NCBI GenBank assembly: GCA_003483885.1
Contig: DMXI01000217.1
Span: forward strand, 1-64,000
Length of the DNA: 64,000 nt
Direction of reading: 5' to 3'
From: Microscillaceae bacterium
GTDB lineage: Bacteria > Bacteroidota > Bacteroidia > Cytophagales > Microscillaceae
Numbering within the stretch: position 1 is the stretch's first letter; each line of letters begins with the position of its first letter. This document shows, piece by piece, positions 32,814-42,259 of this stretch. Below the pieces are notes generated by a model. That model was not told the origin of the DNA. It searched no databases and saw nothing but the letters and a program-made list of their open reading frames with translations. The translations under genes were made by a program, and so were the position numbers.

Positions 32814-32849
32814 AAACAACTGGAACAAAACCATATAACTTACAGCCTC

Positions 32850-35279
32850 ATGTGGATCAATTACCTAAAAGTCGCATTCCGTAATTTATTACGCCATAAG
32901 TTTCATTCTTTCATTAACCTGGCAGGCCTTACACTGGGCTTAACCTGTGCCTTTTTTCTGTTTTTGTATGTACAAGACGAGCTTAGTTTTGACACGGTAC
33001 ATACCAAAGGAAATCGAATTTATCGGATGATAGAAAAGAACAAAACGCTGGAAGGCCAACAACGTTTGGTGGCACATACTGCAGGGCCGGTAGCACCCAC
33101 TCTGAAAGCCGAATTTCCGGAGATAGAACAAGTGATACGGGTGTTGGGTGGTGGGCAAGTCATTGTGTATCACCAAAACCTTATGTTCAACGAGAGAAAT
33201 TGGCTATTTGCCTCACCCCGATTTTTTGAAGTATTCGATTTCGAGTGGATACAGGGCAACCCAGCAACTGCCCTCACCAGCCACGATGGGGTAGTCATTA
33301 CCGAAAGCCAGGCCCATAAATACTTTAACACTTCTTATGCCTTAGGAAAAACAATACGTACCAGTAGGGGCCATATAAAAATAACTGGGGTAATCAAAAA
33401 CCCACCGATCAATACCCATATACAATTTGATATGTTGAGCGGCTATCAGGCCTTTTTCGCAGGTTTACCCGAAACCATACGTCCTCGCCTTACCCAACGG
33501 TTCAAATCCTGGCGTTCAAGAGGTATGCGTACCTACCTTTTGTTGAAACCAGGGAGTAGCGCTCAAGACCTTCAGCAAAAGTTACCCACTTTTCAAGCCA
33601 AGCATCAAGGAAAGAACTGGCAAAACAGAGTTTTATCACTTCAGGCCTTTACCGATGTCCATTTTGGCTCTCGCAACATCACTGGTGGATTAGATCAACA
33701 CCAACAAAAAGGGGATTTATCGGTAGTATATATTTTTGCCTTGATTGGCGTATTTATGCTGTTGGTGGCTTGCATCAATTATATGAATTTAGCCACCGCT
33801 CGCTCGGCTCACCGTACCAAAGAAATTGGCATTCGCAAAGTTGTAGGCGCTTACAATAGCCATCTAAAAATTCAGTTTTTGTTAGAATCGGTACTGGTAG
33901 CCTTCATTGCCTTTGTCATCTCTATTGGGCTCATTGACCTATTCTTGAGTGAGTTTAATCAAGTGAGTCACAAAAACTTCCAGTTCAACTACACCACTAC
34001 TGGTCCTTTGCTTGGTTATATGTTTATCATTACCCTCGTGGTAGGTCTACTCTCGGGTAGTTATCCAGCCTTGGTATTTAGTCGCCTCCGAGCTGCTTTA
34101 GTGCTCAAAGGCAAAGGTTTTAGCAATCGTAAAGGCCTAATGGTTCGCCAAAGCTTAGTAGTGATACAGTTTAGCCTTTCTATCCTTATGATTATTGCCA
34201 CTTTGGTTGTTTCCCGTCAGTTGGATTTTATGCAAAACAAACCCCTAGGCTTTGATCAGTCTCAATTATTATCTATTGACATTAACGACCAAGGGGTATA
34301 CCGTAATTTAGCCAATATGAAGCGTGATTTACTAACCCACACCCATATTGAACAAGTCACGGTTGCTTCAAGTGTTCCAGGTGACAATCGCATCAATCGT
34401 CAATTAGCTTTTCGCCCTCCCAAGGGGCAAGGATCCGAGCCAGTCAATGCTTATTACCTCTCAGTAGATGAAGATGGCTTAAAAACCCTCAAACTACAAT
34501 TGCTCAAGGGCGAAGGTTTCAGTGGACAGCATACTCAAGACTCCAATCTGGTTTACATCAACGAAACCGCAGCGCAATTACTTGGGTATCAAAATCCCAT
34601 TGGGCAATATTTGATAAGCGCCGATACCAGTAGTCAATATCGGCCCAAAATAGCTGGTGTGGTCAAAGATTTTCACTTTCAGTCGTTACACGAATCCATT
34701 AAACCTTTGATTATTGGTCATACCCAAGCCATAGAGGGAGACATAGACTTGTTTTTGGTAAAGGTAAAAGGACCTCAAATGGCTAAAACTCTAGCTTACA
34801 TCAATCAAGTACACCAAAAGTATGATAAAAATACGCCCTTGGAATACCACTTTGTAGATCAAACCCTTGAGACATTTTATAAAAAAGATGCGCTTACCCG
34901 TCGTATTTTCAGGTTAGGAGCATTCATTACCATTCTGATTGCTTGCTTAGGGTTATTTGGATTGGTATCGTTTACCCTACAACAGCGTACCAAGGAAATA
35001 GGCATCCGCAAAGTATTGGGAGCCTCGGTAAGTAGTCTTTTTTTGTTGCTTTCGCGAAGTTTTTTCAAGCAAGTTTTGCTGGCTCTCCTCATTACTGCTC
35101 CACTGGGGTACCTTATTATGAATCAATGGCTACAAGACTTTGCTTATCGTCTACCCATTAATATTTGGGTATTTGTATGGGCAGGCTTGGCTGCAATGAT
35201 CATTACCTTACTTACAATTAGTTATCAGACTTTTCAGGCTACCCGCCACAACCCAGTAGAGTCGTTGAGAAACGAGTAA
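32850..35279 (+). CDS. ABC transporter permease, FtsX/MacB type
   Basis: An 809-residue inner-membrane permease with two FtsX-like halves, common in Bacteroidota. The N-terminal helix (about 20-42) begins MWINYLKVAFRNLLRHKFHSFINLAGLTLGL, followed by a MacB-type periplasmic domain (about 45-280). Then come three helices (about 290-410), a second periplasmic domain (about 450-670) and a final bundle (about 690-790). The motif ARSAHRTKEIGIRKVVGA recurs as RTKEIGIRKVLGA in the second half, the coupling site for an ATPase. No MacB ATPase gene is adjacent. It lies right of a sigma-54 activator/kinase pair and carries a sigma-54-like promoter, suggesting regulation by that pair. Confidence 0.88.
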   Translation: MWINYLKVAFRNLLRHKFHSFINLAGLTLGLTCAFFLFLYVQDELSFDTVHTKGNRIYRMIEKNKTLEGQQRLVAHTAGPVAPTLKAEFPEIEQVIRVLGGGQVIVYHQNLMFNERNWLFASPRFFEVFDFEWIQGNPATALTSHDGVVITESQAHKYFNTSYALGKTIRTSRGHIKITGVIKNPPINTHIQFDMLSGYQAFFAGLPETIRPRLTQRFKSWRSRGMRTYLLLKPGSSAQDLQQKLPTFQAKHQGKNWQNRVLSLQAFTDVHFGSRNITGGLDQHQQKGDLSVVYIFALIGVFMLLVACINYMNLATARSAHRTKEIGIRKVVGAYNSHLKIQFLLESVLVAFIAFVISIGLIDLFLSEFNQVSHKNFQFNYTTTGPLLGYMFIITLVVGLLSGSYPALVFSRLRAALVLKGKGFSNRKGLMVRQSLVVIQFSLSILMIIATLVVSRQLDFMQNKPLGFDQSQLLSIDINDQGVYRNLANMKRDLLTHTHIEQVTVASSVPGDNRINRQLAFRPPKGQGSEPVNAYYLSVDEDGLKTLKLQLLKGEGFSGQHTQDSNLVYINETAAQLLGYQNPIGQYLISADTSSQYRPKIAGVVKDFHFQSLHESIKPLIIGHTQAIEGDIDLFLVKVKGPQMAKTLAYINQVHQKYDKNTPLEYHFVDQTLETFYKKDALTRRIFRLGAFITILIACLGLFGLVSFTLQQRTKEIGIRKVLGASVSSLFLLLSRSFFKQVLLALLITAPLGYLIMNQWLQDFAYRLPINIWVFVWAGLAAMIITLLTISYQTFQATRHNPVESLRNE

Positions 35280-35296
35280 AAATTGATCCACAAAAA

Positions 35297-35321
35297 AAGC
35301 CTGAGCAACACACTCAGGCTT
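35297..35321. terminator. hairpin terminator between permease and adhesin genes
   Basis: AAGCCTGAG (35,297-35,305) pairs with CTCAGGCTT (35,313-35,321), with an A-tract before and T-rich sequence after. Both flanking genes converge on it. Confidence 0.85.
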
Positions 35322-35345
35322 TCTATTTTGAATAATTTGTCTTTC

Positions 35346-38300
35346 TTATTTCTTCACTAGTTTCTGCAAACCTTTGTGATCCTTGAGTTGAATTTTCACC
35401 AAATACACACCTTGAGCCAGGTTTTGAACAGGCAATGTTCTTCTCAATGCCTTTTGTTGTTTGGTGCCACTCAGTACCATTTGTACCCGACCTTGCATAT
35501 CAGTAATCATTATTTTGTATGGTCCGTATACCTCATTCTCTATCTCTAAAAGAGATTCGTCTTCAGCTGGGTTAGGAGACAAACGCATACGTTTAGATAA
35601 GGTGGTTTCTTCGATCCCTGTTACATTTACAGTTACCGTCAGGAGGTTAGAAGTAGCCGAACACCCCTCGTTGGTCACTACCACAAAATACTCCCCATCT
35701 ACGGGTGGTACATAGGTACTTTCTATAGCTCCGCTAATCGGTTGATAATCCCGAAACCACTGATAAGCCTGTGCCCCCCTTACGCTTGCTTCCAAGGCTT
35801 GAGTATCATTATTTGTTGTAATACTTACGCCAAAGCTTGGCTCTACAATGACAATTACTGGGGTAGAAGACGATTTTCTGCAATCCCCTGAGATAATCTG
35901 GCAATCATATTCCCCGGTTCGGTCTGCATTGTACACGGGCAAATTAGCATTGGGAATATTGATACCGTTTCGTTTCCACTGATAAGTTGCATCGGTTACA
36001 TTGGTTTTTACTTCCAGCAATGCGGCCTTGCCTGAGCAAATCGTATTGCCACTTCCCGAAACATTGTTGATCAATACCAATAAATTACACTCCGAGCGGG
36101 TAGAGTCTATATTGGTAAAGTCAGAATTTCCTCCTTCGTTGCTGGCTCTTACCCGATAGCTGTAGCTTCTATCCGCCTCCAGATTGGTACTGCTAAAAGA
36201 AGTCGTTCCTCCGATTACTTGTCCTATCTCAGTCCAGTCAGCTTCATCTTCCCGCTTTCGCTCAATTTTAAAAACCAGCTCATTATCTGAGTTATCCTGC
36301 CACGAAATATCAATCTCAGATTGAGACACCGACTCTGCAATCAAATTGCTTGGAGCCGTAGGAGGTGATTTGGAAGGGTCAATTGAGGTAACAGTGACCG
36401 TTTCAGGACTATAGGGAGAGTTTCCATTATCGTTGAAAGCCCTTACCCTAAAAATATATTTTTGGTTGGCAATGAGTCCGTTGGCTTCAAAACTGGTCAC
36501 ATTGGCTGCCGTAGTACCCAATTCAAAAAAGATCAATTCTTCTTCCTCAGTAGTACGGTATACTTTTTTGCCATTTACAAACTTAGAAATACGTCCTCCT
36601 GTTGGGGTAAGCCCCAAAATATTGGCTGCTTCTATCTTAAATCCCTGGGCTTCGCGCACTGCCGAAGGGGCATTGTCTAACACCCAACTAATGGTCACAC
36701 TATTGGCATTATTGATCGTGATCTGAATACTGCGGGGAATCAACGGCACATTGGCGGTACGAGCTGCTGCAATATTGGTTCGAAATTCCGAAGGCCCATC
36801 ATTATTAAAAGCATACACAAAATAGAAATAATTAGTGTTTTCGGTGAGACCTGTATCCGCAAACAAGGTTACATTGGCAGCTACTGTATCTATCACCGTA
36901 AAAGAACCAAACTGGTTTACAGCCCGACTGATGATAAAGCCGCCTTCATTGGTCGCGTTATCGGTCCAGTTAAGTTGCACTTCGGTACCCGAAATAGGCA
37001 ATGCTACCAGATCAGCAGGAGATTCTGGAGCATTAGACAAAGTAGTTTCTGATACAGGATTAGTAAACGGCGAGGCTCCACTGGCCGCATTGGCTCTTAT
37101 TTGATAATAATAAGTTGTTTTAGAGGTCAATCCCTGATCTACATAAATTTCAGCATCTGGCAAGGTAGTAGCAATCAACGCAAAAGTACCCGTATTGCCT
37201 GACAATGATCTAAATATCTGATAGCCTGATTCGTTGGTAGCATTGTCTTTCCATTCTACCTGAATTTCGGTTTGTGACAAAGCCAACGCGTTCAAGTTAC
37301 TGGGAGTTACTGGAATAACCCCTTGAGTTTGCACCAAAACATTGGAAGTTAAAGCCGAATTATTAGAAGGGTTGAGTGCAACTGCCAATAAGCGATAATA
37401 ATAATTTGTGCTTGGAGTTAAACCAATATCAATGTAACTGGTTTCGTTGGGTTGGGTTTTAAACACCAACTCAAATGTTCCGGCGACTCCCCCGCTTAAT
37501 ACTGGTGCCCGATAAATGGCATATCCAGTTTCTGAAGTATTTACATCTTGCCAGGTAAGTCGGGCCTCATCCGAGGTAGCCGTAGCAGCCAAATTCGTTG
37601 GTGGCAACAATACATCCCCTACAGTGACACTCACTACTGCCGATGTTCCAGTATTGAAAGCATTACTAGCTACCACCCTATAAAAATAAGTAACACTACT
37701 CGTAACGGTGGCATCATCGTAAGTCAGTACATTTTGGGCGACTCTTGCCAGCTCGGCAAAGGTTACACCGTCGGTACTTCGCTCGATAATAAATTCATCT
37801 TCATTGGTCGCATTATCGGTCCAGTTTAATTGTACTTGCAAACCATTGGCGGTAGCCGTTAAGCCCGAAGGCGCATTGACGGTTACTGACGAAGTAGCCT
37901 GAATGTCAAAAGTAAATGGCGAAGCATTGTTAGAATTGTTCCCAATCGTAATGGTTGCGTTACTCACTCCTGGGGTGGCTGGCGCATTAAAAGTAATGTC
38001 AAAAGTTGTAGTTTGCCCAGCAGGCAAAGTATTACCAGCAGGTGGGGTAAAGCCCACATTAAAGTTTCCGGCGTTTGCCCCACTCACCCCAATGATAGGA
38101 GCCCCAGAAAAAATCAGGTTTTCGGTCCCATTATTCGTAATGGTGTAGGTGTTGGTACTCGTAGTACCTGCATTTACATTTCCAAAATTGGTGCTGTTTG
38201 CCGTAGAAGGTGTGGTAGAACCATTGGTAATGGCATTGCTACTACTGTTGGTCACATTCATCAATGGCGCATCCCCTATCCCGGTTAGGTTAATCGTATA

Positions 38301-41231
38301 CCCACTCTCATCAGCATCATCATTGGCAATTGCAATAAACGCTGTACGGGTACCTCCCGCTGTGGGGTCAAAAGTAACTATAAAGGTGACACTAGAAGCC
38401 GATCCCAGGGTTGAGTTGGCAGGTTGAGTAGTTACGGTAAAATCGGATGGATTTAACCCAGTTACTTGTACCAAAGGACTTCCAGTAAGGTTTAAATTAG
38501 AGCTTCCGTTATTTTCGATGGTAAAAGTCACAGGATTACTTCCACTGGCTACCGAAACATTTCCCATAAAAAAAGTGCTACCAACAGCTAGTGGTGTAGA
38601 GCCTTGTCTTATATCAATTTCGGCCTGAGTACCACTGCCAGTTAGGGTAAAAGTATAAGGATTTTCATCCGAATCGTCATTGATGATGGTCACCGTAGCC
38701 ACTCTGGCCCCGGCACCCGAAGGCGTAAAGGTGATGTCAAAAGTGGTAGTGGAAGACCCAGCCACAGTAGCAGCAGGTTGGGTGTTTACCACAAAATCAG
38801 CCGCATTTGTTCCCGAAATTTGTACTCGAGGGGCACCGCTCAAATTCAACGTATTGGTACCCGTGTTTTCAATGGTAAAAGTCGTTTGAGCACTGCTAGA
38901 GCCCACATTAAACACCCCAAAATTGAAGCTTCCAGAGGTACTCAAAATATTGGTAGTATTTTGCCGCACATTGATTTCAGGCACTGGATTTACTCCAGTG
39001 CCCTTCAAATCAATGGTATAAGTGCCTTCATCACTGTCATTGTTTAAGATGGTAATAGCAGCATTACTTACTCCCACACCCGAAGGCGTAAATGTAATAT
39101 TAAAAGTCGCTGCTCCACTGGCGCCAATCGTTGGCAGTACAGGTTGTTCCACCGTAAAATCGGCGGCATTGGTTCCCGAAACCTGTATTAAATCAGGGCT
39201 ACCAGTCAGGTTTAGCACAGCACTTCCAGTATTACTAATCGTAAATGTGATTGGGCCAGAATTGTTCCCTACGTCTACATTCCCAAAGTTAAAACTATCT
39301 CCACTGGCGATAGATGCAGTTTGGCTCACGTCAATTTCTGGAACCAACCCAGTAGCTGTTACGGTAAAGCTATAAGGGGCTTCGTCTGGGTCATTGTTTG
39401 GAATGGTAATCGTAGCCGAACGCTCTCCAGCCAGACTAGGAGTACACTGCAAGGTAAAAGTGGTGGTACTACCAAATGCTATGGGCGAAGTTGGACTCGC
39501 AGTAACCGAATAATCACCAGGGTTAGCTCCTCCAATTTGCACTGAAGGTACACCATCAAGTGTCAAATCTGAATTCCCGGTATTCTCTATCGTAAATACT
39601 ACCGCATTGCTTTGACCAACCGCAATGGCTCCGTAATCAAATACATCGGAGTTGGGTATATTGGTTGTATTTTGTCTTATATTGATATCTGGGGCTAACC
39701 CACTGGCCGTGACCGAAAAGACATAGGTTCCCTCATCTGAATCATTATTCAAAATGGTGAAATTGGCGGTACGAGTACCCAAAGCAGCAGGGGTAAAAAC
39801 TACAGTAAAGGTCGTACTAGCACCTCCATTTACAGTCCCTCCTGGTGGTTGAGCTGTTACCACAAAGTCTCCAGGGTTTGTTCCACTTACTTGTACTCTT
39901 GGCGTTCCGGTTAAGTTTAATGTGGCCCCTCCTTGATTCTCAATCGTAAATATAACATTACCAGAGCTAGACCCCAGGTTCACTGACCCAAAGTTAAACA
40001 GTCCAGACCCATTGAGCAGGGGCATAGTGTTTTGTCTTACATTGATTTCTGGTGCCAACCCAGTACCACTCACATTAATAACATAAGGGTTTTCGTCAGG
40101 GTCTTTGTTGGGAATGGATAGAACTGCCGAACGTAAGCCACTGGCTGAGGGATTAAAAGTAACTGAGAAGCTGGTAGTAGCCCCTAAATCTACCAGTTGA
40201 CCTGGGTTGGTATTGATTGTAAAGTCGCCCGCATGAGAACCAGTAACATTGACCGTTTCTTGGGTAATTAAGTATTCTCCCCCAGCATTCTCGATGTCAA
40301 AAGTTATTGTAGCACTATTGGAACCCACTGGTACATTCCCAAAGCTATAACTTCCTCCTGTAAGAATGGTGCTTGAGCTTTGAGTAATGTTGATATCGGC
40401 GGGCACCCCTACTCCTAAACCTTGAGTGGTGCTTACGCCAAAATCCCCAAGCAATCCTCCTGATAAATTGTATTGAAAAATATTATCATTTGCGGTTGAC
40501 GCATATAGTTTTACATTTTTAAGATCAAGTGATAAGTCTTGGAAAGGATCGCCTCCCAAATTGTTTATAAAAGCAGTGAGACCACCACCATCAAAATTAG
40601 CCTTGAATACCTGATCATTTTTGATCACGCACAAATTATTATTTACAAAATCCAGTTCTATATCTCCATACACAAAGCCCGTCGTAGTATTGAGCGCCGT
40701 AAAACCAGTGCCATTAAAGTTCATCCGATAAATACTAAGTCCAGATGTCCAAAATACCCGTTGATTCACAATATCCAGCGCAACTCCACCAGGTGCTCCT
40801 GAAGTAGTCTGTAAATCCTCTACTCCAGAGCCGTCCAAGTTGGCTCTTCTTAGGGTAGTAAATTCTTCTATATAATAAACCTTACCTTCAGCAAAGTCAA
40901 AGGCATAATCCGTAGCTCCTCCTGAGATACCAGTAGTTATATCCCCCGATCCATCTACATTTACCCGCCTCAAGTTTCCGCTACCAGTGTAGTATATATG
41001 TCCACCACTGGCATCTACAAATATTTTAGGACTATTACCTGGATCAGAAACCACTTGCGGGTTGCTGCCGTCCAGATCGGCACTAATAATCGCAGAGTTA
41101 TTGGAATAATAAACCTTCCCTTGAGAAAATGCGTCAAGAGTAATAAATAATAAAACGAAGGAAAATATAATTGGAACTAAATGATGTAAAATGACAGACT
41201 TATCCCCTAATTTCTTGATCTTGTTGTACAT
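35346..41231 (-). CDS. giant modular T9SS-exported surface protein (choice-of-anchor D / FN3)
   Basis: A 1961-residue secreted protein. After a signal segment (about 1-36) come YWTD-like short repeats (about 37-280; GKVYYSNN..., IYYTGSGN..., VYYIEE...). Seven choice-of-anchor D (ASPM/SPD-2/HYDIN-like) beta-sandwiches of about 110 residues follow (about 280-1060; NFGNVxVG...TFTIENxG... core), then six fibronectin type III domains (about 1085-1670; APSGLTATANGLQVQLNWTD-type starts). Two Ig-like stretches and a T9SS C-terminal domain (LSPNPAEDESLLEIE ... GVYLVKIQL) complete it. It is probably an adhesin or matrix protein. The repeats have diverged, so it is not a recent expansion. Function beyond adhesion is unknown. 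Confidence 0.85.
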   Translation of the reverse strand: MYNKIKKLGDKSVILHHLVPIIFSFVLLFITLDAFSQGKVYYSNNSAIISADLDGSNPQVVSDPGNSPKIFVDASGGHIYYTGSGNLRRVNVDGSGDITTGISGGATDYAFDFAEGKVYYIEEFTTLRRANLDGSGVEDLQTTSGAPGGVALDIVNQRVFWTSGLSIYRMNFNGTGFTALNTTTGFVYGDIELDFVNNNLCVIKNDQVFKANFDGGGLTAFINNLGGDPFQDLSLDLKNVKLYASTANDNIFQYNLSGGLLGDFGVSTTQGLGVGVPADINITQSSSTILTGGSYSFGNVPVGSNSATITFDIENAGGEYLITQETVNVTGSHAGDFTINTNPGQLVDLGATTSFSVTFNPSASGLRSAVLSIPNKDPDENPYVINVSGTGLAPEINVRQNTMPLLNGSGLFNFGSVNLGSSSGNVIFTIENQGGATLNLTGTPRVQVSGTNPGDFVVTAQPPGGTVNGGASTTFTVVFTPAALGTRTANFTILNNDSDEGTYVFSVTASGLAPDINIRQNTTNIPNSDVFDYGAIAVGQSNAVVFTIENTGNSDLTLDGVPSVQIGGANPGDYSVTASPTSPIAFGSTTTFTLQCTPSLAGERSATITIPNNDPDEAPYSFTVTATGLVPEIDVSQTASIASGDSFNFGNVDVGNNSGPITFTISNTGSAVLNLTGSPDLIQVSGTNAADFTVEQPVLPTIGASGAATFNITFTPSGVGVSNAAITILNNDSDEGTYTIDLKGTGVNPVPEINVRQNTTNILSTSGSFNFGVFNVGSSSAQTTFTIENTGTNTLNLSGAPRVQISGTNAADFVVNTQPAATVAGSSTTTFDITFTPSGAGARVATVTIINDDSDENPYTFTLTGSGTQAEIDIRQGSTPLAVGSTFFMGNVSVASGSNPVTFTIENNGSSNLNLTGSPLVQVTGLNPSDFTVTTQPANSTLGSASSVTFIVTFDPTAGGTRTAFIAIANDDADESGYTINLTGIGDAPLMNVTNSSSNAITNGSTTPSTANSTNFGNVNAGTTSTNTYTITNNGTENLIFSGAPIIGVSGANAGNFNVGFTPPAGNTLPAGQTTTFDITFNAPATPGVSNATITIGNNSNNASPFTFDIQATSSVTVNAPSGLTATANGLQVQLNWTDNATNEDEFIIERSTDGVTFAELARVAQNVLTYDDATVTSSVTYFYRVVASNAFNTGTSAVVSVTVGDVLLPPTNLAATATSDEARLTWQDVNTSETGYAIYRAPVLSGGVAGTFELVFKTQPNETSYIDIGLTPSTNYYYRLLAVALNPSNNSALTSNVLVQTQGVIPVTPSNLNALALSQTEIQVEWKDNATNESGYQIFRSLSGNTGTFALIATTLPDAEIYVDQGLTSKTTYYYQIRANAASGASPFTNPVSETTLSNAPESPADLVALPISGTEVQLNWTDNATNEGGFIISRAVNQFGSFTVIDTVAANVTLFADTGLTENTNYFYFVYAFNNDGPSEFRTNIAAARTANVPLIPRSIQITINNANSVTISWVLDNAPSAVREAQGFKIEAANILGLTPTGGRISKFVNGKKVYRTTEEEELIFFELGTTAANVTSFEANGLIANQKYIFRVRAFNDNGNSPYSPETVTVTSIDPSKSPPTAPSNLIAESVSQSEIDISWQDNSDNELVFKIERKREDEADWTEIGQVIGGTTSFSSTNLEADRSYSYRVRASNEGGNSDFTNIDSTRSECNLLVLINNVSGSGNTICSGKAALLEVKTNVTDATYQWKRNGINIPNANLPVYNADRTGEYDCQIISGDCRKSSSTPVIVIVEPSFGVSITTNNDTQALEASVRGAQAYQWFRDYQPISGAIESTYVPPVDGEYFVVVTNEGCSATSNLLTVTVNVTGIEETTLSKRMRLSPNPAEDESLLEIENEVYGPYKIMITDMQGRVQMVLSGTKQQKALRRTLPVQNLAQGVYLVKIQLKDHKGLQKLVKK

Positions 41232-41368
41232 GAGTGAAAAAAATCAGCTTATTTCTATAAAAATTATCGCACGAACCTGACTCGTGTAGTATTTGATTAG
41301 TGGTATGTAAAATTAATACTATGTACCATAAAAAGTAAATCTCAGATAAGCAAATTACTATTTTTATT

Positions 41369-41376
41369 TATATTTG
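41369..41376 (+). promoter_or_regulatory. Bacteroidota-type minus-7 promoter motif
   Basis: TATATTTG fits TAnnTTTG and lies 36 bases before the start of the exported-protein gene at 41,412, a typical distance. The minus-33 element is not clear. Supports expression of the three-gene group that follows. Confidence 0.4.
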
Positions 41377-41411
41377 TATAGCATGCGTGGTCGTATAAAT
41401 TAATCGAAAGT

Positions 41412-42239
41412 ATGGCAAAACAACTACCAAAAATCTTTATTTGGATATTCATATTCATGTTATTGAATACTGAATTTAGTCAAGCACAAGTATTCTATTC
41501 TCGTCCGGTAAAAGTCAAATTTCTGGGAGCCAACCTAGACACCGCTACCAATACCATCAAAATTACCTATGATTTGAGAGGCCCCAAAAGACGCTACTAT
41601 AATCTACGCTTATTGTACTCTAACAATAACGGAAACTCGTTTAAAGGTCCCTTAAGGTCGTTGAAAGGCGATTTTGGCGATAGTATTAAAGTAGGTAAAG
41701 GTAAAACTGTAGATTGGGAGTTTCTGAAAGACAACCCTTATTTTAACGGGAAAAACATTATGTTTAGAATAGAGGCCGAAGAAATCCCAAAGATTGCCAA
41801 GGCAGGCCCTGAGAATGCTTTGTGGTCATTATTGTTACCTGGATTGGGAGACCTTAAAGTAAGAAATGGCTATCATTACGAATGGATTGCAGCCTCTACT
41901 TATGTTCTGTTAGGTGCCGGAGCTTTTTTCTATTTCAAGGCCAATCAAGAACTCAGAGATTACAACGACCGAATTCCAAATACCCAAAGCGAACACGAAA
42001 GACTATTTAGAAACGCTCGTACCGATCGTAACATTTCTTATGGGCTGTTTATTGCCGGGGGAGCCATCTGGCTGGCCGATATTGTAGGTGTGTATTTGAG
42101 AGGCTTAAAAAACAAAAGAACATTTGCACCCAAAAAAGAAGAAGGTGACAAAAAAACTGCCTGGTTGAGACCTTTAATCATTCCTAGCATCGACCAATTC
42201 ACCGGAAGTAATCAAATTTCATTCATCTGGAGATTTTAA
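41412..42239 (+). CDS. exported membrane-anchored protein, unknown function
   Basis: A 275-residue protein. A signal peptide (about 1-26, ending FSQAQ) is followed by a beta-rich periplasmic region (about 28-125: TNTIKITYDLRGPKRRYYNLRLLYSNNNGNSF). About residue 135 onwards is a more hydrophobic part (ALWSLLLPGLGDL; a helix near 160-178), and a further hydrophobic helix lies near 210-232 (YGLFIAGGAIWLADIVGVYL). Thus it is probably inserted in a membrane with the N-terminal half outside. It opens a same-strand group with the PKD lipoprotein (20 bases on) and a caspase-like protease (121 bases on). The fold is not recognised. Confidence 0.65.
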   Translation: MAKQLPKIFIWIFIFMLLNTEFSQAQVFYSRPVKVKFLGANLDTATNTIKITYDLRGPKRRYYNLRLLYSNNNGNSFKGPLRSLKGDFGDSIKVGKGKTVDWEFLKDNPYFNGKNIMFRIEAEEIPKIAKAGPENALWSLLLPGLGDLKVRNGYHYEWIAASTYVLLGAGAFFYFKANQELRDYNDRIPNTQSEHERLFRNARTDRNISYGLFIAGGAIWLADIVGVYLRGLKNKRTFAPKKEEGDKKTAWLRPLIIPSIDQFTGSNQISFIWRF

Positions 42240-42259
42240 GGTTATACTCATAAAAAGAC

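Larger units (their letters stand above)
32163..32849. other. uncoded divergent region with REP-like repeats
   Basis: About 690 bases between the sigma-54 regulator and the permease genes. It contains repeats (listed) and the string CGCTTCGCGCTA twice, near 32,465 and 32,519. No ORF is convincing (the short frames are all low-complexity). The permease promoter candidate lies at the right edge. Confidence 0.5.

Noticed and set aside
37548..39545. Many plus-strand ORFs of 70-120 residues opposite the adhesin gene
   Set aside because: They are antisense shadows of the repeated choice-of-anchor D and FN3 coding sequence, with no independent start or codon signature.
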